Counted from the stretch's first letter, positions 48,202 to 57,515 are shown. The stretch: DNA of 64,000 bases from Aulosira sp. FACHB-615 (GCF_014698045.1 NZ_JACJSE010000019.1:61163-125162); one strand, 5' to 3'. The notes: generated by a model not told the origin, from the letters alone. A program made the numbers and translations.

Positions 48202-49476
48202 ATGTTCAATCAAGGTACTGTTGAGGGTGCTGCCAACACAGAATCAGGTAGCCGCGTCTTCGTGTACGAAGTGGTGGGTCTGCGTCAGAACGAAGCAACT
48301 GATCAAACGAACTACCCAATTCGTAAAAGTGGCAGTGTGTTCATCAGAGTGCCTTACAACCGCATGAACCAAGAAATGCGACGTATCACTCGCCTCGGCG
48401 GCAAAATTGTTAGCATTCTACCCGCAAGCATTTTAGAGCAAGCAAATGGCAAAGCCGCGTTTGCCAGTGCTGTACCTACAGTGAGTGCTAACAGTGGGGA
48501 AAATGGTCAAGCCACACCTGCGAAAGCCAATAGTAAGGACACAAAAGGCAACACCATGACTCAAGCACAAGCCAAAAAAGCCCATGCTGACGTTCCCGTA
48601 AATACCTACCGTCCCAATGCTCCATTTATCGGTAAGTGTATCTCTAATGAGCCGTTGGTTGGAGAAGGTGGAATTGGTATTGTTCAACATATTAAATTTG
48701 ACCTGTCTGGTGGTAACTTGAAGTACATCGAAGGTCAAAGTATTGGGATTATTCCCCCTGGTGTGGACAAAAACGGTAAGCCAGAAAAGCTCAGACTGTA
48801 TTCTATAGCTTCAACTCGTCATGGTGATGATGTTGATGATAAGACAGTTTCATTGTGTGTTCGTCAGTTGGAATACAAGCATCCAGAAACTGGTGAAACA
48901 GTATATGGTGTTTGCTCTACATATCTGTGTTTCTTAAAGCCTGGGGAAGAAGTTAAGATTACAGGCCCCGTGGGTAAAGAGATGTTGTTACCCAGCGACC
49001 CCGAAGCTAATGTGATTATGATGGCAACTGGTACAGGTATTGCGCCTATGCGTACATATTTGTGGCGGATGTTTAAAGATGCAGAAAAAGCAGCTAACCC
49101 AGATTATCAGTTTAAAGGATTCTCTTGGTTGATATTTGGTGTGCCGACAACTCCCAACATTCTCTATAAAGAAGAGTTGGAAGAAATACAGCAGAAGTAT
49201 CCTGATAACTTCCGCTTGACTTATGCTATCAGCCGCGAACAAAAGAATGCTCAAGGCGGCAGAATGTACATTCAAGACCGCGTAGCAGAACACGCTGATG
49301 AATTGTGGCAATTGATTAAAAATGAAAAAACCCACACATACATCTGCGGTTTACGCGGTATGGAAGATGGCATTGATGCAGCTTTAACTGCTGCGGCTGC
49401 CAAAGAAGGTGTAACCTGGAGTGATTACCAAAAAGAAATCAAGAAAGCTGGTCGTTGGCACGTAGAAACTTACTAA
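48202..49476 (+). CDS. petH: Ferredoxin-NADP reductase with CpcD linker domain
   Basis: The 424-residue reductase passes electrons from ferredoxin to NADP+. Residues about 17-75 are a CpcD-like linker (Arg-Val-Phe-Val-Tyr-Glu-Val, Ile-Thr-Arg-Leu-Gly-Gly-Lys-Ile-Val) that docks on phycobilisomes. A roughly 60-residue linker follows. The FAD domain has Arg-Leu-Tyr-Ser-Ile-Ala-Ser-Thr near 199 and the NADP domain has Ala-Thr-Gly-Thr-Gly-Ile-Ala-Pro-Met near 273. The C-terminus is Glu-Thr-Tyr, as usual. ATG 48202 matches known cyanobacterial starts; a longer frame opens 57 bases earlier. Met119 (48556) is positioned like the internal start that yields the short FNR isoform under nitrogen limitation. 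Confidence 0.96.
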   Translation: MFNQGTVEGAANTESGSRVFVYEVVGLRQNEATDQTNYPIRKSGSVFIRVPYNRMNQEMRRITRLGGKIVSILPASILEQANGKAAFASAVPTVSANSGENGQATPAKANSKDTKGNTMTQAQAKKAHADVPVNTYRPNAPFIGKCISNEPLVGEGGIGIVQHIKFDLSGGNLKYIEGQSIGIIPPGVDKNGKPEKLRLYSIASTRHGDDVDDKTVSLCVRQLEYKHPETGETVYGVCSTYLCFLKPGEEVKITGPVGKEMLLPSDPEANVIMMATGTGIAPMRTYLWRMFKDAEKAANPDYQFKGFSWLIFGVPTTPNILYKEELEEIQQKYPDNFRLTYAISREQKNAQGGRMYIQDRVAEHADELWQLIKNEKTHTYICGLRGMEDGIDAALTAAAAKEGVTWSDYQKEIKKAGRWHVETY

Positions 49477-49489
49477 GTTGGTTATTAGT

Positions 49490-49730
49490 CATTAGTCATT
49501 GGTGAGCCAGTGCGTTGGGCGGGTTCCCCGACTCCCTCACTGGCTCACCCGAAGGGTCATTAGTCAATAGATTAAGACAACTGACAAAATATAACTGAAG
49601 CAGGATAATCTGTAGGGTGGGCGATGCTCACCCTACAATTGTTTTGTATATATACTTGCTGAAACAAGAGTTCTGGTGGTTATAGCAGGAGGCAGGAGGC
49701 AGGAGGCAGAAGGCAGGAGGCAGGAGGTAA
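49490..49730. repeat. Repeat-rich spacer with STRR (GGAGGCA)
   Basis: The 404-base gap between petH and hom holds a hairpin with GTGAGCCAGTGCG and CACTGGCTCACC arms (49502-49549), GTCATTAGTCA repeats, a GTAGGGTGGGCG...CACCCTAC pair at 49612-49638, and a heptamer array GGAGGCA at 49685-49728. Just before hom, CACTCAGCACTCAGC occurs twice around 49800-49876. Confidence 0.65.
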
Positions 49731-49880
49731 AAGTTTTACTATATCTAGCATTCATGCTTTTTAAATTTCCTAACCTATACTTCGACTGCTATACATAACC
49801 ACTCAGCACTCAGCGAGAAGTTGCGTGCGGGGGTTTCCCCCGCCCTTGCAAACTTCGGTGACTCAGCACTCAGCACTAAG

Positions 49881-51185
49881 ATGGATGAAAAGTTTGTGGG
49901 TGTAAAGCTAGGAATATTGGGATTAGGTACTGTAGGTACAGGTACGGTGCAACTACTACAAGATGCTGTTGGCCGTCATCCGTTGTTGGGAGAAATCGAA
50001 ATTTATCGGGTGGGTGTCCGATCGCCTGACAAACCCCGTGCTGTAGAATTACCAGAGTCAGTCATCACAACCGATTTAGCTGCGATTGTCAATGATCCGG
50101 CTGTGGATATTGTAGTTGAGGTGATGGGAGGATTGGAACCGGCGCGATCGCTCATTCTCCAAGCAATCAAAAATGGTAAACATATCGTCACAGCTAACAA
50201 AGCGGCGATCGCTAGATTTGGGGCAGAAATTTTCAACGCCGCCAATGAAGCCGGGGTGTATGTGATGTTAGAAGCGGCTGTTGGTGGGGGAATTCCCGTG
50301 ATTCAACCCCTGAAGCAAGCTTTAAGTGTTAACCGGATTCACACTGTTATTGGCATTGTTAACGGTACGACTAACTATATCCTCACCCGGATGCAAACTG
50401 AAGGCAGTGATTTTGGGGATGTGTTAGCTGATGCTCAACGCTTGGGTTATGCTGAAGCTGACCCGACAGCCGATGTAGATGGTTTAGATGCAGGCGATAA
50501 AATTGCGATTTTGGCATCTTTGGGTTTTGGTGGACGCATTCATTTACCAGATGTTTATTGTGAGGGTATCCGTCAAGTTAGCAAGACAGATATTACATAC
50601 GCTGAAAAATTGGGCTTTGTGATTAAATTATTAGCGATCGCTAAATACCAAAATAATGACCACTCCCAGTTATCTGTGAGAGTACATCCCACCTTTGTAC
50701 CTAAATCTCACCCATTGGCTAGTATTAACGGTGTGTATAACGCCATTCTTGTAGAAGGTGAACCCATCGGCCAAGTGATGTTTTTTGGCCCCGGTGCGGG
50801 TGCAGGTGCAACAGCCAGTGCTGTTACCTCAGATATTTTAAGTGTGACAGCAGCCCTCAAGAGTAATACAACCGCACCAAATCCCCTGCTCACTTGTAGA
50901 CATGAAGATTACTGCCAAGTTACCCCGATCTCGGAATTAGTTACCAGATTTTACGCCCGCTTTCTCACCAAAGACCACCCTGGTGTCATTGGTAAACTAG
51001 GTACTTGCTTTGGTAATCATGGTGTAAGTTTAGAATCTGTGGTGCAAACTGGCTTTCAGGGAGGATTAGCAGAAATTGTGGTTGTTACCCATGATGTGAA
51101 AGAAGGCGACTTCCGCCAAGCTTTAGAAGAAATTCGCAGTCTGGAAGCGATTGATAGCATTCCCAGCATTTTAAGAGTGCTTTAG
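49881..51185 (+). CDS. hom: Homoserine dehydrogenase
   Basis: The 434-residue enzyme reduces aspartate semialdehyde to homoserine for threonine, methionine and isoleucine synthesis. The N-terminal Rossmann motif is Leu-Gly-Thr-Val-Gly-Thr-Gly near residue 15. The substrate domain has Ala-Asn-Lys-Ala near 101, Gly-Gly-Gly-Ile-Pro-Val near 135 and Asn-Gly-Thr-Thr-Asn-Tyr near 164. A C-terminal ACT domain lies at about 355-430. ATG 49881 is chosen because an upstream in-frame GTG-led extension lies in repeat DNA. A terminator-like hairpin with inserted tandem repeats follows. Confidence 0.95.
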   Translation: MDEKFVGVKLGILGLGTVGTGTVQLLQDAVGRHPLLGEIEIYRVGVRSPDKPRAVELPESVITTDLAAIVNDPAVDIVVEVMGGLEPARSLILQAIKNGKHIVTANKAAIARFGAEIFNAANEAGVYVMLEAAVGGGIPVIQPLKQALSVNRIHTVIGIVNGTTNYILTRMQTEGSDFGDVLADAQRLGYAEADPTADVDGLDAGDKIAILASLGFGGRIHLPDVYCEGIRQVSKTDITYAEKLGFVIKLLAIAKYQNNDHSQLSVRVHPTFVPKSHPLASINGVYNAILVEGEPIGQVMFFGPGAGAGATASAVTSDILSVTAALKSNTTAPNPLLTCRHEDYCQVTPISELVTRFYARFLTKDHPGVIGKLGTCFGNHGVSLESVVQTGFQGGLAEIVVVTHDVKEGDFRQALEEIRSLEAIDSIPSILRVL

Positions 51186-51252
51186 AAGTATGAAGTATGA
51201 AGTATGAAGGATGAAATAAATGCTTTGAGATGATATCTGACAATTAAGCTGT

Positions 51253-51326
51253 AAACCCGCATAGGTGTTCACTGAGCGAAGTCGAAGCGTGTTCACTGAG
51301 CGTAGTCGAAGTGCGGGTTTTGTTTA
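51253..51326 (+). terminator. Terminator-like hairpin enlarged by a tandem repeat
   Basis: AAACCCGCA at 51253 pairs with TGCGGGTTT at 51312, followed by TGTTTAG. The loop contains two copies of GTTCACTGAGCGAAGTCGAAG (the second with T for A), a repeat also seen in shortened form near 52685. It looks like a hom terminator whose loop was lengthened by repeat insertion. Confidence 0.55.
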
Positions 51327-51398
51327 GATAGCTGCGGCTTTTATCGCCCAAGCTTATTGATTTTTGAGTGGGAACTTTGCAATTTCAGGGAAAATACG

Positions 51399-52490
51399 AT
51401 GACCAACTTACCTCCTTCCGACCCCAAGTCATCTGAAAAAACAGCCCTTGGCTTTGATGAATTTATTGCCATTTTAGTTGCCTTCGGTGCGATCGGGGGG
51501 ATTCTCTTGTGGTCATTTTCTCGCCGAGATGCTGGCTGGAACTTCAATATAGTGTTGTCGCCGACACCAACTTCCACAATCCAAACGCAACCAACTCCCG
51601 CCGTTACTGCTCCAGCTTCCCAGGTGCAGCCAAGCACTAATCCTCAAGTTGAAGCTGCACCTGTATCTCCCAAAGAAGTAGTCCCCGAACCCAGCCCAAA
51701 TTCCCCTCAAATCCTGCCACCAGTCCAAGTAATTCCACTTAATTCAACACCAAAAACCGTACCTTTTTCTACGTCTAAAAATCCAGAGTCATCAGTTACC
51801 TCATCGCCCTTACCCTTAGTTACCCCTGCTGAACAAAAATCAATTATTCCACCACCTATTGCCTTTAATGATGTGCCGAAAAATTTTTGGGCGGCTCGAT
51901 TTATTAATGCACTTTCGGCGCGTGGAATTATCAAAGGTTTCCCAGATTACACGTTTAGACCAAATCAGCCTGTGAATCGCGCGGAATTTGCAGCCATTCT
52001 CCAGAAAGCTTTTGACACAGAACTGAGTAAAAATTCTGTACCCTTTAAAGATGTCTCAGGTAAATATTGGGCAACACCAGCAATTGACCGCGCTGTGGGT
52101 ACAGGTTTTTTAAAGGGGTTTCCCAACAAAACTTTTAAACCCAACCAAAAAATTACCCGTGTACAAGTTTTAGTGGCGCTGGTAAGTGGGTTAAATCTCA
52201 AACAACCAGCCAAACCCGCACAGGTGCTAAGTATTTATCAAGATGCCAAAAAAATTCCTAAATATGCCGTGGCTAAGGTAGCGACTGCCACAGCCAATGG
52301 TTTGGTAATTACCGATGCTAACCCTCAATTCTTGTCTCCCAATCAAGCAGCCACTAGAGCAGAAGTAGCAGCAATGGTGCATCAAGCTTTAGTTAAACTG
52401 GGAAGACTAGATAAAATTTCTTCTGAGAATATTGTGCGCTTACCTGAACAAACTTCACTCTCTGAAAATAAATTAGCCAACGAACCGTAG
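51399..52490 (+). CDS. Membrane-anchored protein with SLH domains
   Basis: The 363-residue protein starts at ATG 51399. It has a short cytoplasmic N-terminus, one membrane helix at about 22-42 and a long Pro/Thr/Ser-rich linker to about residue 155. Three SLH-type modules follow, the first two with Phe-Pro-Asp-Tyr-Thr-Phe-Arg-Pro-Asn and Phe-Pro-Asn-Lys-Thr-Phe-Lys-Pro-Asn. SLH domains bind pyruvylated cell-wall polymers, so the protein may tie the inner membrane to peptidoglycan. It follows hom by 210 bases as a separate unit. A strong hairpin lies downstream. Confidence 0.88.
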   Translation: MTNLPPSDPKSSEKTALGFDEFIAILVAFGAIGGILLWSFSRRDAGWNFNIVLSPTPTSTIQTQPTPAVTAPASQVQPSTNPQVEAAPVSPKEVVPEPSPNSPQILPPVQVIPLNSTPKTVPFSTSKNPESSVTSSPLPLVTPAEQKSIIPPPIAFNDVPKNFWAARFINALSARGIIKGFPDYTFRPNQPVNRAEFAAILQKAFDTELSKNSVPFKDVSGKYWATPAIDRAVGTGFLKGFPNKTFKPNQKITRVQVLVALVSGLNLKQPAKPAQVLSIYQDAKKIPKYAVAKVATATANGLVITDANPQFLSPNQAATRAEVAAMVHQALVKLGRLDKISSENIVRLPEQTSLSENKLANEP

Positions 52491-52550
52491 CAAAGTGCTG
52501 AGTAATAACTCAGTATTCTCAGGAGTTTCAGCCATTAAGTTGAATTTACC

Positions 52551-52592
52551 AGAAGAGAGGGCAGTGTTCTGCACTACCCTCTCTTCTGTGTT
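52551..52592 (+). terminator. Strong hairpin after the SLH gene
   Basis: AGAAGAGAGGGCAGTG pairs with GCACTACCCTCTCTTCT (one bulge) around a TTCT loop. The following TGTGTTTG is only weakly T-rich, so it may terminate inefficiently or protect the 3' end. Confidence 0.6.
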
Positions 52593-52727
52593 TGAAATTA
52601 AATTGCAGCGAGAGTCAGTTATAGCAGTCGGGCATAGTAAGACTTTTACCTCCTGCCTTCTGCCTGGTTGGTGAGCGAACTTGTACTGAGCGCAGTCGAA
52701 GTAGCCGAACCACTGCCTCCTGCTATA

Positions 52728-53177
52728 TTATGCGCTAGGAGCGTTTTTACCAACAACTTGTGATTTGAGTGTTGTAATTTCGTTAGTTAGCTCTTTTCTG
52801 GTTGAAGCCTTGAGTAAATAGCGGTAAATAAACCAAGCAGAGTAACCAATCCCAATCAACTCAAAGGTAGGTGCTACTAAAGGAATATCATTCAAAGAAT
52901 CTAATATTGCCAAAAGTACCTTAACTGCGACAAGTGCTGTCACAATTGCGCCAACAACAACTAAGGGTTGCTTATATTTGCTGAACAAGCTCCCCAGGTA
53001 CTCAGGCAGTGATGCTAAAAAGCTAGAAATTTGTTCGCCGTACTTCACCCATTCCTCTTGAGGTTGAGCAGGAGGCTGGAGTTTAGTAATGGTACCTGTT
53101 TGGCTGTTGATATCTGGCACTGCTGCTTCTGTGGATTTTGTTTCTGCGAATTCTGGTTCTGGCATCTTAATTTCCAT
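52728..53177 (-). CDS. CAAD/CURT1-like thylakoid protein
   Basis: The 149-residue protein has an acidic N-terminal half, an amphipathic segment (Gln-Ile-Ser-Ser-Phe-Leu-Ala-Ser-Leu-Pro-Glu-Tyr) and two membrane helices at about 67-88 and 98-118. It ends in a charged helix. This layout (helix, two membrane spans, helix) is that of the CAAD domain of cyanobacterial aminoacyl-tRNA synthetases and of CURT1 proteins, which shape thylakoid membrane curvature. No synthetase part is attached here. It stands alone, with 639 bases of spacer upstream. Confidence 0.85.
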   Translation of the reverse strand: MEIKMPEPEFAETKSTEAAVPDINSQTGTITKLQPPAQPQEEWVKYGEQISSFLASLPEYLGSLFSKYKQPLVVVGAIVTALVAVKVLLAILDSLNDIPLVAPTFELIGIGYSAWFIYRYLLKASTRKELTNEITTLKSQVVGKNAPSA

Positions 53178-53816
53178 AAATTTGACAGTTGGGTTTTTTT
53201 ATCTGGACAATGACAACCAAAAGGCTGTGATTGGACAAGGCACAAGTTGATCAGACTTAGATGGGTAACACATTGTATTCCCTATAACCATAAATGCCTC
53301 TAACCTCTACTGCATCAACTCCAAGGTAGACAGTCACTAGAAGGACAGAAGCCAAAAATTGTAGGCTGTGTTACTACATCTATCTGTGTTTTGTGTTTTT
53401 CAATCAACGGCAACCTTCAGGATGAGATTATCCTATGCCGTATCAGTTGCTGATAATCGTACTCCTGCAAGTACAATTCATGCAAAAATCAGATCACCTC
53501 TCATTTATACAAGGTTAATCGCCGATTTTAACTGAATATTAAAGCTATCTTCAGCCAGATTCGTCAATGAATCCATTGGTCATTGATATGAATACTTAAT
53601 AAAAGTTCTTCTGTATTCACGTATCTGGCTTTGATAAATCAGGGCTGACACACAACAGTTGTCTGATGAGAATGGGTGTAAGGGTGTCGGGGTACAGGGG
53701 TGTATGTCTTCAAAACCTTTACACCGTTCGGCTAACGCTCACGGCGAAGCCCCATACCTTTTCACCCCTACACCCAATTTCCACAGTTATGGGAAATGAG
53801 TCTACTTAAGTTCAAA
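53178..53816. other. Intergenic region with a GGGTGTAAGG palindrome
   Basis: No gene is seen in these 639 bases. At about 53640-53795 there is a diverged copy of the 10176-type MITE. It starts GGCTGACACACAACAG and contains GGGTGTAAGGGTGTCGGGGT pairing with CACCCCTACACCC. An inserted TTCGGCTAACGCTCACGGCG sequence lies near 53729. The rest, 53178-53640, shows no repeat or promoter I can assign. Confidence 0.45.
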
Positions 53817-54278
53817 TTAGTCCCAATCTGGCATTTGTGCGCCTTCTTCACCACCAACACCGATGCCTGTGTTGAAAATATCTGCATCGGTGATATTCAT
53901 ATTGTCCATTGATGCGCCGTAGACGTTGGAGTCATGAATTTGAGCGCGGGTAAAATTCACGCCGTCAAGATTAGCTTTTTTAAAGTTAACGTTGGTGACA
54001 AAAGTTGAAGATAGGTTAGCTCCTTTCAAATTTGCGTTGGTGAGGTCTGCACCTTCGAGGTTTGCGCCTGCAAGGTTAGCTTTAGAAAGGTTGGCACCAC
54101 GTAAATCTGCACCAATTAAATGAGCGCCACTGAGGTCAACTCCAGCTAGATTACACCTCTGACATTCCCCAGTAGATAAAAGCCTTTGTAAATCTTGCGA
54201 ATTCCCTGCTTTCACAGAGGTGGCAAAAATGAGGGGAGTGGTTGCTAAGGCTATAGCGGCAATTAGCTTGAATTTCAT
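53817..54278 (-). CDS. Exported pentapeptide repeat protein
   Basis: The 153-residue protein begins with a signal peptide (cleavage near Val-Lys-Ala-Gly at residue 22). It then has a Cys-Gln-Arg-Cys pair and about 15 pentapeptides of the Ala-(Asn/Asp)-Leu-x-x type (Leu-Arg-Gly-Ala-Asn-Leu, Leu-Lys-Gly-Ala-Asn-Leu), predicted to form a right-handed beta-helix. The start at ATG 54278 is set by AAAGGGGAAAG directly upstream. Pentapeptide proteins are abundant in cyanobacteria and few have known roles. The paired Cys just after the signal suggests a disulfide in the lumen or periplasm. Confidence 0.88.
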   Translation of the reverse strand: MKFKLIAAIALATTPLIFATSVKAGNSQDLQRLLSTGECQRCNLAGVDLSGAHLIGADLRGANLSKANLAGANLEGADLTNANLKGANLSSTFVTNVNFKKANLDGVNFTRAQIHDSNVYGASMDNMNITDADIFNTGIGVGGEEGAQMPDWD

Positions 54279-54589
54279 AATCTTTCCCCTTTGTATTGAA
54301 GTTGTAACCGTTCTTTTCCTCACGATTCTATTATCTCACTAATTTTCTGGACAATGTTGATTTAACTCACAAAATCAAGGTGATGTTTAATAGTTTGGTC
54401 AAAGACATAAAAACAGTATGGATGCGGGTTTTGGGCTGGCGATCGCTCACAAAACTTACCTAAAATTACCAATCTTTATCTTGTTAAATCTTTTTAAGAA
54501 ATACAAGCATTTATTTTGATTTGTCATTGGTTGTTAACCGGAATTTTTATATTATTAATTGGCACTCAGTAATTCTACTTTTTAGTATA

Positions 54590-55453
54590 TTAAATTCCCG
54601 TAAATTCACGCATGTATCGATTCACTAGATCCGGTTCCTCTTGCTGTACCCAATGCCCACAATGGGGAATATACTGAATTTGCAAGTTGCTGACATAGGT
54701 ATCAGTTCCATAGGTAAGCTCTTTCCCAAGGGCAGTATCATTTTCACCCCAAATCATCAGTGTGGGGACATTTAAAATTCCCCAATTTTTGTTGGGTAAA
54801 AAGTGAGAAAATACATTGCGATAGTAGTTGAGCATTGCTGTTAAAGCACCGGGTTTAGCAGCCGCATTTTTATAAGCTGCTAGGTCAGAGGCAGTAAAAG
54901 CATTTTTATTAACTGCTGTGCCTTGAATAATCTGAGCAATTGGCTGATAGTCAAAAGTTTGCAGGAGAAATTCTGGCATGATTGGTAGTTGAAATAAGAA
55001 CATATACCAGCTACGTAGTAACTGTTGGGGAGTTGATAATCCCTGAGAAAATTTAGCGGGGTGTGGTAAGTTAAGTATGATTAATTTCTCTAGCATTTCT
55101 GGGTGAGCATGAGCAAAACACCAAGCGATCGCACCACCCCAATCATGCCCAACTAAAACGCATTTTTCGTGACCTAAACCTTTAATTACACCCGCAACAT
55201 CTTTGATAAATTCACCCATAATATAAGCTGATTGTGCTTTGGGTTTTTCACTATCGTTGTAGCCACGTAAATCTAAAGCCACAACTTGAAAATTTTCCGC
55301 AAATTCTGGTATTTGATGCCGCCAAGAATACCAAAATTCAGGAAACCCATGTAACATCAACATCAAAGGGCCTGTTCCTTGGGTGACATAGTGCAGTTTT
55401 ACACCATTGGTAGTGATATATTTATGTTCCCAAGCATTTTTAAGGTCAGACAT
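54590..55453 (-). CDS. Alpha/beta hydrolase, epoxide hydrolase-like
   Basis: The 287-residue enzyme has the oxyanion motif His-Gly-Phe-Pro-Glu-Phe-Trp-Tyr-Ser-Trp near residue 35 and the nucleophile Asp in Gly-His-Asp-Trp-Gly-Gly near 104. The acid is probably Asp in Gly-Glu-Asn-Asp near 238, and the base is His in Cys-Gly-His-Trp near 267. Asp as nucleophile followed by Trp points to epoxide hydrolases or haloalkane dehalogenases; His-Gly-x-Pro favours the former. A helical cap lies at about 135-210. It is cytoplasmic and has no operon partner. Confidence 0.88.
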   Translation of the reverse strand: MSDLKNAWEHKYITTNGVKLHYVTQGTGPLMLMLHGFPEFWYSWRHQIPEFAENFQVVALDLRGYNDSEKPKAQSAYIMGEFIKDVAGVIKGLGHEKCVLVGHDWGGAIAWCFAHAHPEMLEKLIILNLPHPAKFSQGLSTPQQLLRSWYMFLFQLPIMPEFLLQTFDYQPIAQIIQGTAVNKNAFTASDLAAYKNAAAKPGALTAMLNYYRNVFSHFLPNKNWGILNVPTLMIWGENDTALGKELTYGTDTYVSNLQIQYIPHCGHWVQQEEPDLVNRYMREFTGI

Positions 55454-55591
55454 TTGTTGTATTTATTAAATAAGTAATCTTGCTATTGTGGAATTATGTA
55501 TCAGATTACTATCCCTAACATCTGTTAAAGGGCAGTTTTTGAGGTGGTAGTAATGTCAGAAAATTCTAATAAAAGTCTGAAGTGTGAAATT

Positions 55592-56000
55592 TATTAGGAC
55601 TCATATTTGATTTGGGAAAAAATCAGTACACCCAGACCCGCATTTCTCACAAGCTTCAGGCGTTTGATGGGGCAGAGGGGCAGAGGTGCGGAGGGGCTCT
55701 TGAGAGAGTACCTTCATTCTCCCCTGCTCCCCTGCTCCCCTGCTCCCCTGCTCCCCTGCACAGGCTTTGAAAGGTGTGGTGAGAAATCCGGGCCAGATCA
55801 GGCTTCTTTCCTACTACCGACTCCCCATTCCCGACTCCCCATTCCCTACTCCCGACTCCCCATTCCCTACTCCCGACTCCCCATTCCCTATTCCCGACTC
55901 CCCATTCCCGACTCCCCATTCCCTATTCCCGACTCCCCATTCCCTACTCCCGACTCCCTGCGTACACAACTAGATTCAGGGAGCAAACCGTATTCCTATA
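55592..56000. mobile_element. MITE-like element expanded by short tandem repeats
   Basis: The ends match the 21432-21560 element: TTAGGACTCATATTTGATTT on the left, and TTTGCTCCCTGAA-type sequence with a TATAGGAATACGG end on the right (as reverse complement). The interior is enlarged to about 400 bases by an octamer array (CCCCTGCT at about 55720-55759) and by a long run of ACTCCCCATTCCC-type units at 55815-55960. It fills most of the 655-base gap upstream of the second HhoA gene's terminator. Confidence 0.65.
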
Positions 56001-56044
56001 GTTCATAAGTCATTACCCGGACATACTATATCAAAGCTGCCATA

Positions 56045-56090
56045 ACTCAAAAAAATACGGGGATAAGCCTAAGCCTATCCCCATTTTTCA
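56045..56090 (-). terminator. Rho-independent terminator of the second HhoA gene
   Basis: On the minus strand, GGGGATAGG pairs with CTTATCCCC around a small loop, followed by a T-rich tail (GTATTTTTTT), about 25 bases past the stop codon. Confidence 0.8.
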
Positions 56091-56108
56091 GATATCAAAA
56101 ATTAGCAC

Positions 56109-57332
56109 TTACGAAGTAGCATTTTGTAACTCAGCAGTGCGTACTGATAACTGTTGTGTTTGACTACCTCTTTGGATTTTTACCTGTAAAGCTTGACCAA
56201 GGGTGCTATTTTCCACAAAGTTTTGCAACTGTTCAGCATTGGTAATAGCTTGGCCATCTATTTGCAGGATGACATCACCACGGCGAATACCAGCTTTAGC
56301 GGCTGGGGAATTGGGGACAACTCGCATCACTAAAACCCCGGTTACTTCTGGAATTTCAAATGTAGAGTTTGGGTCACTGTTATTTTGTTTCGCTAATTCT
56401 GGGGTTAATGTGACCATCTGCACGCCTAGATAGGGGTGAGCTACTTTACCATTTTTTTCCAGTTGTGTAGCGATCGCTTTAGCTTTATCAATGGGAATTG
56501 CAAAACCAATACCCATCGCATCAGCACGAATCGCGGTGTTAATTCCAATTACTTCACCGCGTTCATTCAACAAAGGGCCACCAGAGTTACCAGGGTTAAT
56601 GGCTGCGTCAGTTTGAATGAAATCTAGGCGTTTATCCGAAATTCCCACTTGGGCGCTAGAACGCTTGAGGGTGCTGACAATACCCAAAGTAACTGTATTA
56701 TCAAAACCTAAAGGATTACCAACTGCGATCGCCCAGTCTCCTACTTGTACAGCATTAGAAGAACCTAAAGTTGCAACGGGTAAATCTTTACCAGCGTTAA
56801 TTTTAACCACCGCTAAATCTGTTACTTCGTCAATACCTTGAACTTTACCGTCAAAGGTACGACCATCCTTGAGGCGGACTGTAACTCTATCGGCTTTGTC
56901 TACAACGTGGGCATTAGTTAAAATCAAACCACTTTTATCAATAATGAATCCAGAACCTAGACCACGCAGTTGTTCTGGTGGTAATTGTTGAGAATAACCA
57001 TCACCAAAAAACTGCCGGAAAAATGGGTCTTCAAAAAATGGGTCAACACGGCGGCGCGTAATTGTGCGTTCCGTGTCAATTCTCACCACTGCTTGACCAA
57101 CTCGATTCACAGCCGCCGTCACAAAACTACTATTACCGATAGCAGCAGTCGCCGGTGATTGTTTTTGGGCAATCAGTTCTGGTGCATCATCAACCTTCAC
57201 TGGACTGGGTGCGGGTTCCGCTTGCGAAGGTAACACCTGCAAAGTGCTAACAGTGAGCAAGACTCCCAAAAATATGGCGAAAATATGGGTACTAAGTCTA
57301 CGTATAGAACGGGTTATTTTGGACAATCGCAT
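56109..57332 (-). CDS. HhoA-type serine protease (second paralogue)
   Basis: The 407-residue Deg-family protease from ATG 57332 has a basic N-terminus and a signal helix ending near Ser-Gln-Ala-Glu at residue 39. The protease domain has His in Thr-Asn-Ala-His-Val-Val, Asp in Val-Thr-Asp-Leu-Ala-Val and Ser in Gly-Asn-Ser-Gly-Gly-Pro. One PDZ domain follows (Ala-Gly-Ile-Arg-Arg-Gly-Asp-Val). It shares the same layout as the 42558-43763 protease but differs in the N-terminal linker and has an Asp-Pro-Phe-Phe-Glu-Asp-Pro-Phe segment before the protease core. It should act in the periplasm or thylakoid lumen. Confidence 0.93.
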   Translation of the reverse strand: MRLSKITRSIRRLSTHIFAIFLGVLLTVSTLQVLPSQAEPAPSPVKVDDAPELIAQKQSPATAAIGNSSFVTAAVNRVGQAVVRIDTERTITRRRVDPFFEDPFFRQFFGDGYSQQLPPEQLRGLGSGFIIDKSGLILTNAHVVDKADRVTVRLKDGRTFDGKVQGIDEVTDLAVVKINAGKDLPVATLGSSNAVQVGDWAIAVGNPLGFDNTVTLGIVSTLKRSSAQVGISDKRLDFIQTDAAINPGNSGGPLLNERGEVIGINTAIRADAMGIGFAIPIDKAKAIATQLEKNGKVAHPYLGVQMVTLTPELAKQNNSDPNSTFEIPEVTGVLVMRVVPNSPAAKAGIRRGDVILQIDGQAITNAEQLQNFVENSTLGQALQVKIQRGSQTQQLSVRTAELQNATS

Positions 57333-57515
57333 AATCACAACCTAAATTTTAGAAGCCGAATTTTTGCTTAGTCGTGACAAATCTCTCTAAAGTTATTTTT
57401 ACAGCTAGGATGAAATTCCTGTGTACTAACTTTATTGTTACTGCTTTAGATACTCAATACTGGTACTAAAGCATGGTATTAGCTACCTGTAATTTAAATT
57501 AATTGAAAATTTCCC

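Noticed and set aside
55607..56008. A 133-codon frame in the STRR-expanded MITE
   Set aside because: It translates tandem repeat units (Pro-Asp-Ser-Pro-Phe-Pro) and lies inside a mobile element.
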